Shown here: positions 1 through 8,947 of the stretch, one piece after another
Layout: every line of letters starts with the position of its first letter
How positions within the stretch are numbered: the stretch's first letter is position 1
Origin: Brucella haematophila
GTDB taxonomy: Bacteria > Pseudomonadota > Alphaproteobacteria > Rhizobiales > Rhizobiaceae
Assembly: GCF_005938105.1 (NCBI RefSeq)
Contig: NZ_VCPE01000016.1
Coordinates: 1-64,000 of the forward strand
Direction: 5' to 3'
Length of the DNA: 64,000 bases
Made by a program: the position numbers and the translations under genes
Notes under the pieces: generated by a model
Told to the model about the DNA's origin: nothing
Databases searched by the model: none
Seen by the model: only the letters and a program-made list of their open reading frames with translations

Positions 1-93
1 CGCTGAAAAACAAACGAGGGAAGGTTCAAACATGGGTCAATTCTAAATGGAAATATCACCCCAAACCGGGTCACTTCTCAGCGGCAATCAACA
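1..93 (-). mobile_element. Terminal segment of an IS21-like insertion sequence (partial)
   Basis: Read on the minus strand, a foreign-looking sequence begins with TGTTGATTGCCG at 93 and contains two near-identical blocks, AGAAGTGACCC and AGAATTGACCC, about 30 bases apart. Ends starting with TG and carrying repeated transposase-binding blocks are typical of IS21-family elements, and the GTGACCC motif is familiar from that family. The border falls exactly where the neighbouring FadL-type reading frame stops matching its family (last native codon Tyr at 96-94). The transposase genes lie outside the window, so family and orientation are inferred. Confidence 0.6.
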
Positions 94-717
94 GTACGCA
101 GCACCGAGACGCCAGCCCACGGACTCATCTTCGACGTCGAGAGATGCAACGCGCCACGTGCCACCGAACGGATGACCTGTTGGCGGAATGGCCTTGGTCT
201 GTTCGCCACGCAGTTCCTGATAGCTCACGCCACCGAGAATACGGAAATAGCCCTTTTCACCGGCTGCAAAACGATAGGAACAGTTCAGACCGTAGTCGTT
301 AGAGGAAATCTTCTGTTCTGCTGCAACGAAGCTGCGAACCGAGTCCAGACCGACATCCGTATGAATGCCCCAAGGCTGACGATATTGTGCGGCGCAAGCC
401 AGATCCGACGTCAGGTCGAACTTTGCGGATGCCTTCGGCACCCAATAGCTCGTCGCTTCGTCAACTTCGGTGCTGTACGGCTGACCGCCCTTGAAAGGAT
501 TCCTGCCGCCCGTCGCCGCTCCGATTGCGGAGCCACGAATGTTCTTCAGCTTACGCTGCGGAGCGACAAAAGTGCCGGACGCATCGACAGCATTTCCTTG
601 TTCGAACAGAATGTCGAAATCCTGCGAGCTGCGTTCCAGACCACCCGCATGAGCGACAACCGCACTCCCAAGCAGTACCGCCGCAATTCCCCCTATTTTT
701 AAGCCGCGTCCGCTCAT
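88..717 (-). pseudogene. FadL/OMPP1-type outer-membrane transport protein, 3' end cut off by an IS element
   Basis: The product begins with a signal peptide (residues 1 to about 24) and a mature start of the type GGLERSSQDFDILFE, typical of rhizobial FadL/TodX-like outer-membrane channels that take up hydrophobic molecules. Family members are around 400 residues; here only 208 native residues remain before the frame runs into the insertion sequence and meets a TGA after one foreign Cys codon. The ATG at 717 is chosen because GGGAGGA lies six bases upstream; 27 extra codons are open upstream but have no such site. The missing half holds most of the C-terminal beta strands, so the product should not form a normal barrel. 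The substrate cannot be told from the sequence. Confidence 0.7.
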
Positions 718-938
718 AAATGTCCTCCCAGATAGCAACGGCATTAACGTTGACGCAAACGTAAAACAGGAAGGATTCGACCTGCAATATCCAATCATTC
801 GCGGGTCGGTCGCTCGCTCTGAATGGCCACATCAAAAATGCCTAAAATGTGTTGGGTTTTTATGCGCGCGGGAAACATTCCGACAAATCATGGCCAGAAA
901 TTCGCCCAAATTGCCCCTTTTTCGGCCAAATTCAGGCC

Positions 939-958
939 TTGTTGCGAATGCGCAACAA
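939..958. promoter_or_regulatory. Perfect inverted repeat, operator-like
   Basis: Arms TTGTTGCG and CGCAACAA are separated by AATG, giving a 20-base dyad 222 bases upstream of the truncated FadL gene. It has no following T-run, so it reads more like a protein-binding site than a terminator. The regulator is unknown. Confidence 0.35.
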
Positions 959-1032
959 TATCAAAAAACAATCGAAACGCTGGTTCGATTTCGCCTCAGA
1001 CCTCTTGAAACGCAACTTTTCCGGGATAGCCC

Positions 1033-1066
1033 GCATAAAAACACCCGGCAGTGTGCACTGCCGGGT
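1033..1066 (-). terminator. Rho-independent terminator of valS
   Basis: An 11-base-pair stem, ACCCGGCAGTG with CACTGCCGGGT (1043-1066), is followed on the minus strand by TGTTTTTATG. It lies 40 bases beyond the valS stop. Confidence 0.8.
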
Positions 1067-1106
1067 GGTGATTCGTGTTTCGCCTTACGTTACGGAATGG
1101 GTCAAA

Positions 1107-3839
1107 TCAACCCGCGTCACGGATACGTGATTCTGCCGTAGCCACACGCTCGGCGGCTTCCTTCAGCTCAACCAGACGCTCACGTTCTGCTTCAACGACC
1201 TCTTCCTTGGCGTTGGCGACGAACTTTTCGTTCGACAGCTTCTTCTCGATCCGGTCGATATCAGCCGCGATCTTGCCAGCTTCCTTGGCGAGACGTGCCG
1301 ATTCAGCCTTGAGATCAATCAGCTTGCCGAGCGGAATGCAGATCGTCGCTTCGCCGAGCAGCATCTGGGCAGCGCCCTTCGGAGCCTGCGCTTCGAAGGC
1401 CACGCTTTCAACGCGGGCAAGACGCTTGATTGCAGCGTCGTGACGTTCAAAGCGCTCTGTGGTCGTTGCATTGGCCTCGAGAACGACGACCGGCGCTACG
1501 GCACCAGCCGGAACATTCATTTCTGCACGCACCGAACGGATGCCGGTGACGAGATCGACAAGCCAATTGATGTCGGCAGCCGCTTCTTCATCCGCAAAGG
1601 AAAGCTCGGGCCAGTCGGCCAGCGCCAGAACCGTATCGCGCTTCTGGCCTTCGCCAGCCGTCAGCGTCCAGAGTTCTTCCGTCATGAACGGCATGAACGG
1701 ATGCAGGATCTTGTAGATCTGATCCAGACAGTAAGCAGCCGTTGCCTGTGCTTCGGCTTTTGCCGCTTCATCGTCGCCCATGAAGATCGGCTTGAGCAGT
1801 TCCAGATACCAGTCGCAGAACTGGTTCCACACAAAGCGATAGGCCGCACCCGCTGCTTCATTGAAGCGGTAATTGGCAATGCCCTCGGTGACGGCGCGCG
1901 TCGCCTTGGTCAGTTCGGTCAGGATCCAGCGATTGACTGCAAGCTTTGCGTTTTCCGGACGGAAATCTGTATCAAGCTTGACGCCATTCATCTGCGCAAA
2001 ACGCGTCGCATTCCAGAGCTTGGTGCCGAAATTGCGATAGCCTGCGATACGTGCCGGATCGAGCTTAACGTCTCGTCCCTGCGCGGCCATGATGGCCAGC
2101 GTGAAGCGCAGCGCATCGGCGCCATATTCGTCCATCAGCTCCAGCGGGTCGATCACATTGCCCTTGGATTTCGACATCTTCGCGCCGTGCTTGTCACGAA
2201 CAAGCGCGTGCAGATAGACCGTATGGAACGGGATTTCCTCCATGAAATGGAGGCCCATCATCATCATGCGGGCAACCCAGAAGAACAGAATGTCGAAACC
2301 GGTCACCAGAACGCTGGTCGGATAATAGGTTGCGAGTTCCGGGGTCTTGTCAGGCCAGCCGAGCGTCGAGAATGGCCACAGGCCCGACGAGAACCACGTG
2401 TCCAGAACGTCGGTGTCGCGTTCCAGAGCAACATCTTCACCGTAATGCGCCTTTGCTGCGGCCTTGGCTTCGGCTTCGCTCTTCTCGACAAAGCACTTGC
2501 CATCCGGGCCGTACCAGGCCGGGATCTGGTGTCCCCACCAGAGCTGACGCGAAACGCACCATGGCTGGATGTTTTCCATCCAGTCGAAATAGGTCTTTTC
2601 CCAGTTCTTGGGCACGATCTGCGTGCGACCGTCACGAACAGCGGCCATGGCAGGCTTCGCCATTTCGGCGGCGTTCACATACCACTGGTCAGTCAGATAA
2701 GGCTCGATCGGCACGCCACCGCGATCGCCGTGTGGAACGGCATGGGTGTGATCCTCGACCTTTTCCAGATAGCCGCGCTCGTCCATCAGCTCGACGATGC
2801 GCTTGCGAACCGCAAAGCGATCCTGCCCGTCCAGCTCGGCAATCAGCGCCTTCAATTCCGGCGTCAGCTGGAGGCCTTCAAGGAAGTCGATATTGTCTTT
2901 CAGCGTGACAGCCGCTGCCGGCGTCAGAATGTTGATCGCGCGCAGATCATTGCGCTTGCCGACTTCAAAGTCGTTGAAGTCATGAGCAGGCGTGATCTTG
3001 ACCGCGCCAGACCCGGCTTCCGGATCGGCGTAATCATCGGCAACAATCGGAATATGACGGCCAACCAGCGGCAGAACGACATCGTTACCGACGAGAGCGT
3101 GATAGCGTTCATCCTTCGGATTAACCGCAACGCCAGTGTCGCCCAGCATGGTTTCAGGGCGGGTCGTTGCAACAACGATATAGGTATGCGGGTCTTCTGA
3201 ATCGAAAGGTACGTTTTCCAGTGGATAGCGGAAGTGCCAGAGATGGCCCTTCGTCTCGCGGGATTCGACTTCGATATCAGAGATAGCCGTCAGCAGCTTC
3301 GGGTCCCAGTTGACCAGACGCTTGTCACGATAGATCAAGCCCTGCTTATAGAGCGAGACGAAGACTTCCAGAACAGCGCGCGACAGCCCCTCATCCATCG
3401 TGAAACGTTCGCGCGACCAGTCGCACGACGCGCCGAGACGACGCAGCTGATTGGAGATCATGCCGCCGGATTCGGATTTCCACTGCCAGATGCGCTCGAT
3501 GAACTTCTCGCGACCCATGGCATGACGGTTCGGCTCCTTCCGCTCGGCAAGCTGACGCTCGACGACCATCTGGGTTGCGATGCCGGCATGGTCCATGCCC
3601 GGCTGCCACAGCACATTCTTGCCGCGCATGCGTTCAAAACGAACCATAATGTCCTGGATCGTGTTGTTGAGCGCATGGCCCATATGCAGCGATCCGGTGA
3701 CATTCGGCGGAGGAATGACCACGGCAAAAGGATCGGCTCCTGGCTTCGCTCCTGCTCCCGCTTTAAATGCCCCTGCTTCTTCCCAGCGTTCGGCAATTTT
3801 CGGCTCTATGGCCGCGGCGTCATAAGTCTTCTCAAGCAT
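1107..3839 (-). CDS. valS: Valine--tRNA ligase
   Basis: Class I aminoacyl-tRNA synthetase that charges tRNA-Val with valine in the cytoplasm and edits misacylated threonine. The HIGH signature appears as HMGH at residues 52-55 after PPPNVTGSL, and KMSKS followed by KGNVIDP lies near residue 555. Tryptophan-rich editing and anticodon-binding regions follow, and the C-terminus is a charged coiled coil (KLIDLKAESARLAKE type). The 910-residue length fits the family. The frame opens 18 codons earlier, but the ATG at 3839 (MLEKTYDAAAIEPKIAERW) matches the normal ValS N-terminus. It stands alone between its own terminator and that of popZ. Confidence 0.97.
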   Translation of the reverse strand: MLEKTYDAAAIEPKIAERWEEAGAFKAGAGAKPGADPFAVVIPPPNVTGSLHMGHALNNTIQDIMVRFERMRGKNVLWQPGMDHAGIATQMVVERQLAERKEPNRHAMGREKFIERIWQWKSESGGMISNQLRRLGASCDWSRERFTMDEGLSRAVLEVFVSLYKQGLIYRDKRLVNWDPKLLTAISDIEVESRETKGHLWHFRYPLENVPFDSEDPHTYIVVATTRPETMLGDTGVAVNPKDERYHALVGNDVVLPLVGRHIPIVADDYADPEAGSGAVKITPAHDFNDFEVGKRNDLRAINILTPAAAVTLKDNIDFLEGLQLTPELKALIAELDGQDRFAVRKRIVELMDERGYLEKVEDHTHAVPHGDRGGVPIEPYLTDQWYVNAAEMAKPAMAAVRDGRTQIVPKNWEKTYFDWMENIQPWCVSRQLWWGHQIPAWYGPDGKCFVEKSEAEAKAAAKAHYGEDVALERDTDVLDTWFSSGLWPFSTLGWPDKTPELATYYPTSVLVTGFDILFFWVARMMMMGLHFMEEIPFHTVYLHALVRDKHGAKMSKSKGNVIDPLELMDEYGADALRFTLAIMAAQGRDVKLDPARIAGYRNFGTKLWNATRFAQMNGVKLDTDFRPENAKLAVNRWILTELTKATRAVTEGIANYRFNEAAGAAYRFVWNQFCDWYLELLKPIFMGDDEAAKAEAQATAAYCLDQIYKILHPFMPFMTEELWTLTAGEGQKRDTVLALADWPELSFADEEAAADINWLVDLVTGIRSVRAEMNVPAGAVAPVVVLEANATTTERFERHDAAIKRLARVESVAFEAQAPKGAAQMLLGEATICIPLGKLIDLKAESARLAKEAGKIAADIDRIEKKLSNEKFVANAKEEVVEAERERLVELKEAAERVATAESRIRDAG

Positions 3840-3915
3840 GGAATTATCCGGTCTTTTTGCGCAATGAAAGGATTGAGCGCTCAATAACAACAAACGGGTG
3901 ATAAATCACTTTAAA

Positions 3916-3952
3916 AGTGAAAACCCGCCTGCAAGACAGACGGGCTTTTGAA
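3916..3952 (-). terminator. Terminator of popZ
   Basis: On the minus strand AAGCCCGTC and GGCGGGTTTT form a GC-rich hairpin ending in a T-run. It lies between the popZ stop and the valS start. Confidence 0.7.
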
Positions 3953-3985
3953 CTCAAAGGCCGTTTTATTCAGGTAACACGTCGA

Positions 3986-4816
3986 TTATCGGTCGCCGCG
4001 CACCACTCGTTCGATTTCTTCGCGAACAAGTCGCTCCACGAGGGTCGGCAGATTGTTGTCCAGCCAATCCTGCAACATGGGACGCAGAATCTCGGCGGCG
4101 ATATCGTCAAACGAACGACGCGGCTCTGCACGCACGACGTGGCTCAGATCCTGAAAAGCTGCGGCCACCTGGCGTTCTGCCACTTGTGACAGAATATGGG
4201 GAGCCACGCTCGCATTTGCCAGTGGTTCGGATATCGGCGCTGCCGGAGCCGTGGTCGCGACCGGTGCTTCCGGAGTTGGCTCCACAACCGGTTCAACATA
4301 TGCTTCGACAGGCTCATCCAGATCAGGTTCTAGCAACTCGTCAATGGCTTCGGCGATTCCGTCCTCAAGCGAACGATCAAGCGCTTCCATCGCGCTATCC
4401 TCAATCGCGGCTTCAGGCGCAATTGCGGCAGGCGCTTCCTGCTGCACTTCAGCGGCACGCCGGTCATCATTTTGCGCGTCAAGGACAATGTCCTCTTCTT
4501 CCTCATCGATTTCCGGTTCGAATGCGGGCGCAGCTTTCACCGGCTCGTCAATCGGCCCGCGCAATACCGGCTCGTCCTTGAGGATATCACGCATCATGGC
4601 CGGCTTTTCAGCCGGTCTCGAAACTGGGGCTTCAGCTGCGGGCTGTTCCTGCGCAGGGGCTGGACGACGGAACTCAGCCACCTCGCCGCGCAACGGAAAA
4701 TTCGCCGACGTGGACACAGGGTGACGGCTGACATCGCTGTCTTCGATAATGCGTCGAATGGAAGCGAGAATCTCTTCCATGGACGGTTCGCGTGATGCGC
4801 TGGATGTCTGTGCCAT
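3986..4816 (-). CDS. popZ: PopZ-like polar organizing protein (DUF2497 family)
   Basis: The N-terminal box PSMEEILASIRRIIED (residues 12-27) and a conserved C-terminal region (about 205-276, with FDDIAAEILRPMLQDWL and ERLVREEIERVVRG) are the hallmarks of the DUF2497/PopZ family. Between them is a long acidic, proline- and alanine-rich linker. In Caulobacter PopZ self-assembles at cell poles and anchors ParB-bound chromosome origins; in Rhizobiales the homologue sits at the growing pole. The linker of about 150 residues is longer than in Caulobacter (177 residues in total there), as is usual in Rhizobiales. It is the only gene between the valS and tolC terminators, so probably monocistronic. 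Confidence 0.85.
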   Translation of the reverse strand: MAQTSSASREPSMEEILASIRRIIEDSDVSRHPVSTSANFPLRGEVAEFRRPAPAQEQPAAEAPVSRPAEKPAMMRDILKDEPVLRGPIDEPVKAAPAFEPEIDEEEEDIVLDAQNDDRRAAEVQQEAPAAIAPEAAIEDSAMEALDRSLEDGIAEAIDELLEPDLDEPVEAYVEPVVEPTPEAPVATTAPAAPISEPLANASVAPHILSQVAERQVAAAFQDLSHVVRAEPRRSFDDIAAEILRPMLQDWLDNNLPTLVERLVREEIERVVRGDR

Positions 4817-5132
4817 AGCTGTCCATCTTCCCTATTTCAGAATAGAGCAATGCGCGCCCGCAAGGCTGCACATCGTTCTCCTTCTCTGTATGGAGCCGCT
4901 GGTTTTGCGCGGAAAATCGTTCCGCAGCTTTCAAAGCCGCATCCTGCAAAGGACAGAGAATCAATGAATTAAGGGTACCGGACGTTCGGCGATTTGAGAA
5001 TCCCCGCAAGAACGCTGCGCAATTCAACCCACAGCTTTATCATTTTGTTAAGAATTGAACGCAACCACCAGCGAATCGTCGTCAGACGAAAACGGCGCCC
5101 GAAGGCGCCGTTCAATCTGAAATTCTCGCTGA
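4817..5132. other. Intergenic region between popZ and tolC
   Basis: About 316 bases holding the tolC terminator at 5091-5112 and, by position, the popZ promoter. No gene is supported. Confidence 0.6.
5085..5112 (-). terminator. Terminator of the TolC-family gene
   Basis: Stem AACGGCGCC / GGCGCCGTT with a four-base loop (5091-5112) is followed by TTTTCG on the minus strand, 21 bases after the stop. Confidence 0.8.
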
Positions 5133-6503
5133 TTAGCGACCATCCGGCGTGCGAAGACCGAACCACTTATCCTTGACGGCTTCGTAGTGTTCTTCTGGCT
5201 TATATTCAGCCACCTGAAGGCCCATCTGCTTGGAGGTCATGCGACCAGTCGCGTTGAGAAGCGCATAGCTGGCGACAACCACATCATGCTCCGACTGGAC
5301 GAGAGTGATTTCAGCAGCGGTCAGATCGTTCTGCGCGTTCAACACGTCCAGCGTGGTGCGCTGGCCAACCTTGCGCTCTTCGATCACGCCATCCAGTGCG
5401 AGCTGGGCAGCTGCGATACCATCGCGATTTGCCTTGACCGAAGCGCGGGCAGCTTCAAGCTGCGACCATGCCGAACCAATGGCTTCACGAACCTGATCGC
5501 GTACGACATCAACTTCGATACGCGCCTGACCAAGTTGTTCCTTGGACTGGCGAATCTGCGCCGATGTGCGACCGCCCGTATAAATCGGAATGGTCACGCC
5601 AATACCGACCGAAGCGGAATTACCATCACCGACAGTCGAACCGGCAAAGGTATCCAGACGGCTGGCGCCGGCCGACAGACCTACGGTCGGCAGCATAGCG
5701 CCTTCCTTGGCCTTCACATTATAGCCTGCAGCATTCACGGCATATTGCGTTGCAAGAATGCCCGGGTGTCCGGCCTGTGCGATAGCGAAAGCTTCGTTAG
5801 GCGACTTCGGCAGGTTCTTCGCGGCAGCAGCAGCGGCAAGCCTGTCCGGCTGTGCACCGACGATGCGAATATAGGTCGCTTCCGCCGACTTGACATTGGC
5901 GCGGGCGCTGTTCAGCTCGGCAACTGCTGTCGAACGGCTGGCTTCAGCTTGCGCAACGTCGGTACGCGTGCCTTCACCAACGTCCAGACGCGCACGGGCT
6001 GCGCGCACCTGTTCGTTCATCGCAGCCAGATTCTTCTCGCGAAGCACGGCGATCTGGCGATTCTGATAAACGCCCATATAGGCAGCGACAGCGCTATAAA
6101 GCGTGTTCTGCTCATCGTTGCGCATATTTTCGCGCTGCGCATAGACTTGGGTTTCTGCTGCGGCCACGTTGTTCTTGGTCTGGAAACCGTCGAACAGCAT
6201 CTGGTTCAGCTGGATGCCGACCGTACCGCTGGTGCGATAGCCGCTTGTCGGCGCACGACTGCGGCTTGCATCATACGTACCGGTAATCTGCGGACGGTAA
6301 TTCGACTTGGCGATAGCCACGTTTTCGTCCTGAACGCGCACACCTGCGCGGGAAGAATTAAGCGTAGCGTTATTCTTATAAGCCTTGACCAGAGCACCGG
6401 AGAGGTTTTCAGACAAGGCGGACTGCCCCGATAAAACGGTGCCGGCCAACAATGCTGCCGCTGCGACCAGTCCTTTGTACGTTTTGAACACCGGGTACCT
6501 CAT
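5133..6503 (-). CDS. tolC: TolC-family outer-membrane efflux channel
   Basis: A 456-residue exported protein with a signal peptide to about residue 30 and two internally similar OEP repeats rich in Ala, Gln and Arg helices, with beta-strand segments such as GTVGIQLNQMLFDG and ASVGIGVTIPIYTGG. This is the TolC type I secretion/efflux channel; the Brucella homologue is called BepC and acts with RND pumps in resistance to bile salts and drugs. I start at the ATG at 6503 (MRYPVFKTYKGL), the start I remember for BepC; a TTG five codons upstream is also in frame and neither has a strong ribosome site. The isoaspartyl methyltransferase gene just upstream on the same strand is a common neighbour. Confidence 0.9.
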   Translation of the reverse strand: MRYPVFKTYKGLVAAAALLAGTVLSGQSALSENLSGALVKAYKNNATLNSSRAGVRVQDENVAIAKSNYRPQITGTYDASRSRAPTSGYRTSGTVGIQLNQMLFDGFQTKNNVAAAETQVYAQRENMRNDEQNTLYSAVAAYMGVYQNRQIAVLREKNLAAMNEQVRAARARLDVGEGTRTDVAQAEASRSTAVAELNSARANVKSAEATYIRIVGAQPDRLAAAAAAKNLPKSPNEAFAIAQAGHPGILATQYAVNAAGYNVKAKEGAMLPTVGLSAGASRLDTFAGSTVGDGNSASVGIGVTIPIYTGGRTSAQIRQSKEQLGQARIEVDVVRDQVREAIGSAWSQLEAARASVKANRDGIAAAQLALDGVIEERKVGQRTTLDVLNAQNDLTAAEITLVQSEHDVVVASYALLNATGRMTSKQMGLQVAEYKPEEHYEAVKDKWFGLRTPDGR

Positions 6504-6647
6504 CTTAAGAATAGCCAAATTCAGTAAATCGAACCGATCAGTTCGGGCAACCTTAAATAACCTTTAAAATCGGTTATTTCCATCGCCCCGCCCAGAGCAT
6601 GCACAAAGAAATTCCGCAGCGTTGCAGAATTGTACCAATCCCGGAAA

Positions 6648-7316
6648 TTAGAATTCGAACTGCGGAATCCGCTCGAATCCCGGAAGTGGGCGCACCGCAG
6701 TGTTGAACGCAATGCGTCCCGATGCAACACCATTTTCTTTAATATAAATGCGGGCAACCGAAGCGTTTCCACGGCCTTCGACGGCGACGAGGCGTCCGCC
6801 TTCCTTCAACTGCACGAACAATGTGTCCGGCACGAAATCCACACCGCCTTCGATCATGATCACATCGTAAGGTGCTTCCGAAGGATAGCCGGCGTGCATA
6901 TCGCCAGAAACAATCACAACATTGTCATAGCCGAGTTCGGCAAGACGGGCGGTCGCAGCGGCAGAAAGCGCAGAATCACTCTCAAGACCGATCACCGAAC
7001 CGGCCAGATGCGAAAGAATGGCCGAGGAATAACCAGTGCCGCAGCCGATATCGAGCACGACATCGTTCTTGTTCACGCGGGCAAGCTGGATGAGCTTTGC
7101 GAAAGGCGACGGCTCCATGAGATAACGCGGCGCGCCACCTTCGGCTTCGAGCGGCTGATCTTCGTCAATATAGGCAACTGCCTGACGGACGGTCGGTACA
7201 AAGGCTTCCCGCGGAACGGCCAGAAAAGCATCGATAACCGCCAGATCGGTTACGTCCGTCGTACGGATCTGATTGTCGACCATCTTTGTGCGAAGATCCT
7301 GGAAATCGGCTGCCAT
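6648..7316 (-). CDS. pcm: Protein-L-isoaspartate O-methyltransferase family protein
   Basis: SAM-dependent methyltransferase with motif I VLDIGCGTG at residues 87-95 and the family's YLMEPSPFAKLIQLA segment before it. Pcm enzymes methylate L-isoaspartyl residues to start repair of aged proteins. At 222 residues it is the size of the rhizobial Pcm-like proteins, which diverge from E. coli Pcm in the substrate loop, so the exact substrate is less sure than the fold. The ATG at 7316 is preceded by TGAGGG; the longer frame would need a TTG. It lies 145 bases upstream of tolC on the same strand. Confidence 0.85.
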   Translation of the reverse strand: MAADFQDLRTKMVDNQIRTTDVTDLAVIDAFLAVPREAFVPTVRQAVAYIDEDQPLEAEGGAPRYLMEPSPFAKLIQLARVNKNDVVLDIGCGTGYSSAILSHLAGSVIGLESDSALSAAATARLAELGYDNVVIVSGDMHAGYPSEAPYDVIMIEGGVDFVPDTLFVQLKEGGRLVAVEGRGNASVARIYIKENGVASGRIAFNTAVRPLPGFERIPQFEF

Positions 7317-7535
7317 AGCCCTCAACCCTTCATTATCGCCTAACGCGATGTTTCATATCACAAAGCACTCCGCAGCGTTGGTCCAAACCTCGCTGCGAGT
7401 GCACCATAAACGAGATTTGCCGTTGATGTGGCAAAAATCGCCGGTACAGTCAATGAAACAGCTGCGAAACACCCGCATTTGCGGCACTTGAACTCACCGG
7501 AACGAACCTCTGCGGTCCGGCTTCCGTTACGGAAA

Positions 7536-7565
7536 GAAAATGCCGGAAAGCAAGGCTTCCCGGCA
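7536..7565 (-). terminator. Terminator of the metal-binding protein gene
   Basis: TGCCGG and CCGGCA arms, extended by partly paired bases (7541-7565), are followed on the minus strand by TTTTC. It lies 45 bases beyond the stop of the CxxC protein. Confidence 0.65.
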
Positions 7566-7609
7566 CGTACATCCTGCTTTGCATTGGCGCAAGCACCTGC
7601 AAAATCACA

Positions 7610-7810
7610 TTATTGAGCGTTTGCAGCCGGATAACCGGCTGCCGCCAGCGCGGAAACAACCGCATCTCTGGAGGCATTGCCACCGAATTCGACTTCCTTG
7701 GTGTCGAGGTCGATTTCAATCGGCGCTGTGGCATCGAGCTTGCGCAGCGCGGCAGTTACACTGTCGGCGCAGCCACCGCATTTCATCTTGGGAACGGAAA
7801 ATTTCATCAT
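7610..7810 (-). CDS. Heavy-metal-associated (HMA) domain protein, CopZ-like
   Basis: A 66-residue single-domain protein with the metal site KMKCGGC (Cys11 and Cys14) close to the N-terminus and the rest of a ferredoxin-like HMA fold (EIDLDTKEVEF, AVVSALAAAGYPA). Such proteins bind Cu(I) or other soft metals and pass them to P-type ATPases. No copper ATPase or CueR gene lies next to it. Of two adjacent ATGs, the one at 7810 is best placed behind GGAG (seven-base gap). The metal cannot be told from sequence. Confidence 0.8.
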   Translation of the reverse strand: MMKFSVPKMKCGGCADSVTAALRKLDATAPIEIDLDTKEVEFGGNASRDAVVSALAAAGYPAANAQ

Positions 7811-7884
7811 TGACTGACTCCACGCCTGCACCTTTCCAAAAAACGCACCGATACGGGCTGGAAATGCTTATGAACAACGAGAGA

Positions 7885-7922
7885 GGGCGACTTTCGAGAT
7901 TTCATCTCAAGACAGATCGCCC
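7885..7922. other. Two-tier inverted repeat in intergenic DNA
   Basis: Outer arms GGGCGA / TCGCCC enclose a perfect inner stem GAGAT-TTC-ATCTC with internal loops of five and eight bases. No T-run follows on either strand. It lies between the HMA gene and the secreted protein gene, and could be an RNA structure or a protein-binding site. Confidence 0.35.
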
Positions 7923-8051
7923 CGACCGAAAGCAGCATGCACCTTGCCATCGTGGTAAGGTCAAGCACTAAAAATGCCCTCTCTGAATCATGCTGTTCCG
8001 GCGATCATTCCCAAAGAGGCGACCAGAAAATCAGGTCATGTTCTCAAAGAG

Positions 8052-8738
8052 CTATGGGGCTTCACAGGCTTCAGGCACGCTCTTTTCAAGTTCCAGTTCC
8101 GATTTGCTCAGCGAGCCGGTCATGATCTCGATCGGCTTGAAAGGCGGCTCTTCCTGCATGGCGGGATTGGTAAGGTGAATCGTGTAGCAACCGCCGAAGA
8201 CTTCCTTCTTGCCATCATTGCTCTCGGCTTCGATAGCCAGTGGCTGGCTCCAGTAGATCTGGCCCGCACCCGGGTCAGGCTCGGTCTTGCGCAAGGCGAC
8301 CTTGACGCTCTTGGTATTCTCGTAGCCCTTCACAAAGGTCTTGAAGTCGGGTTCCCGCCCCTCTTCCGAGTAATAACCGTAAGCGCGCGTATATTCCTTG
8401 CGGTTGATCGCATTATAATAAGATTCAATCAGCGCCTGCGGCGAGGATCGGTCATCGCGATATTCCGGCACGGTAACGCCATTGGCCGCATCCTGCGTCT
8501 GTTCAGACGGTTTCGTCTCTTCAACGGGCGCCTTTGTTTGCTCAGCCTGATCCTTTTTCTCGGCTTCAGGCTTTTTCTGCGCTGTCGGTTCAGTGCTGTC
8601 TTTCGATGCGGGTTTCGGTGCTTCCTTTGCAGCAGGCTTTGGCGTCTCCTGTGCATAAGCATGCGGTAGAGCGACAGACAGGCCGAGCGCGCCCACCAGA
8701 ACAGCCAGCCTTAGAGATTTCATCCGATCAATCGACAT
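8052..8738 (-). CDS. Conserved exported protein of unknown function
   Basis: I do not recognise a named family. The 228-residue product has a signal peptide ending near AYA (residue 29), a low-complexity Lys/Glu/Pro/Ala stretch from 31 to about 90, then a folded domain (about 95-228) with SPQALIESYYNAINRKEYTRAYGYYSEEG-like helices that recall NTF2-like or SnoaL-type cone folds. Two cysteines in the domain (GGCY and EACEAP near the end) could form a disulfide in the periplasm. The ATG at 8738 sits five bases after a perfect AGGAGG. It is divergent from the HesB/IscA gene. Confidence 0.75.
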   Translation of the reverse strand: MSIDRMKSLRLAVLVGALGLSVALPHAYAQETPKPAAKEAPKPASKDSTEPTAQKKPEAEKKDQAEQTKAPVEETKPSEQTQDAANGVTVPEYRDDRSSPQALIESYYNAINRKEYTRAYGYYSEEGREPDFKTFVKGYENTKSVKVALRKTEPDPGAGQIYWSQPLAIEAESNDGKKEVFGGCYTIHLTNPAMQEEPPFKPIEIMTGSLSKSELELEKSVPEACEAP

Positions 8739-8947
8739 TCATACCTCCTCTTTCCCCAATACCCGCCAGCCGAACACGCGGCCTGCGCTCTCGATTTGGT
8801 GTCTTGCGGTAATGATGTTACAACACTAACTATAGTGAAAACGTGGCAGCGAGGTTTCAAACTCGCTGGTTTCACACGAGATTGGTTGATTCTCGCGCGT
8901 GAAGCCACAGCCTCAAGGCCACCGCATAGCACCGGAAGAGAAGAACC

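Larger units (their letters stand above)
718..1106. other. Gene-free interval upstream of the truncated fadL gene
   Basis: About 390 bases without a convincing gene. It holds the presumed fadL promoter region, a perfect inverted repeat at 939-958 and the valS terminator hairpin at 1043-1066. Short frames here lack ribosome sites and look like chance. Confidence 0.6.

Noticed and set aside
1440-3200. A 586-codon plus-strand frame opposite valS
   Set aside because: Antisense shadow; valS motifs are intact on the minus strand.
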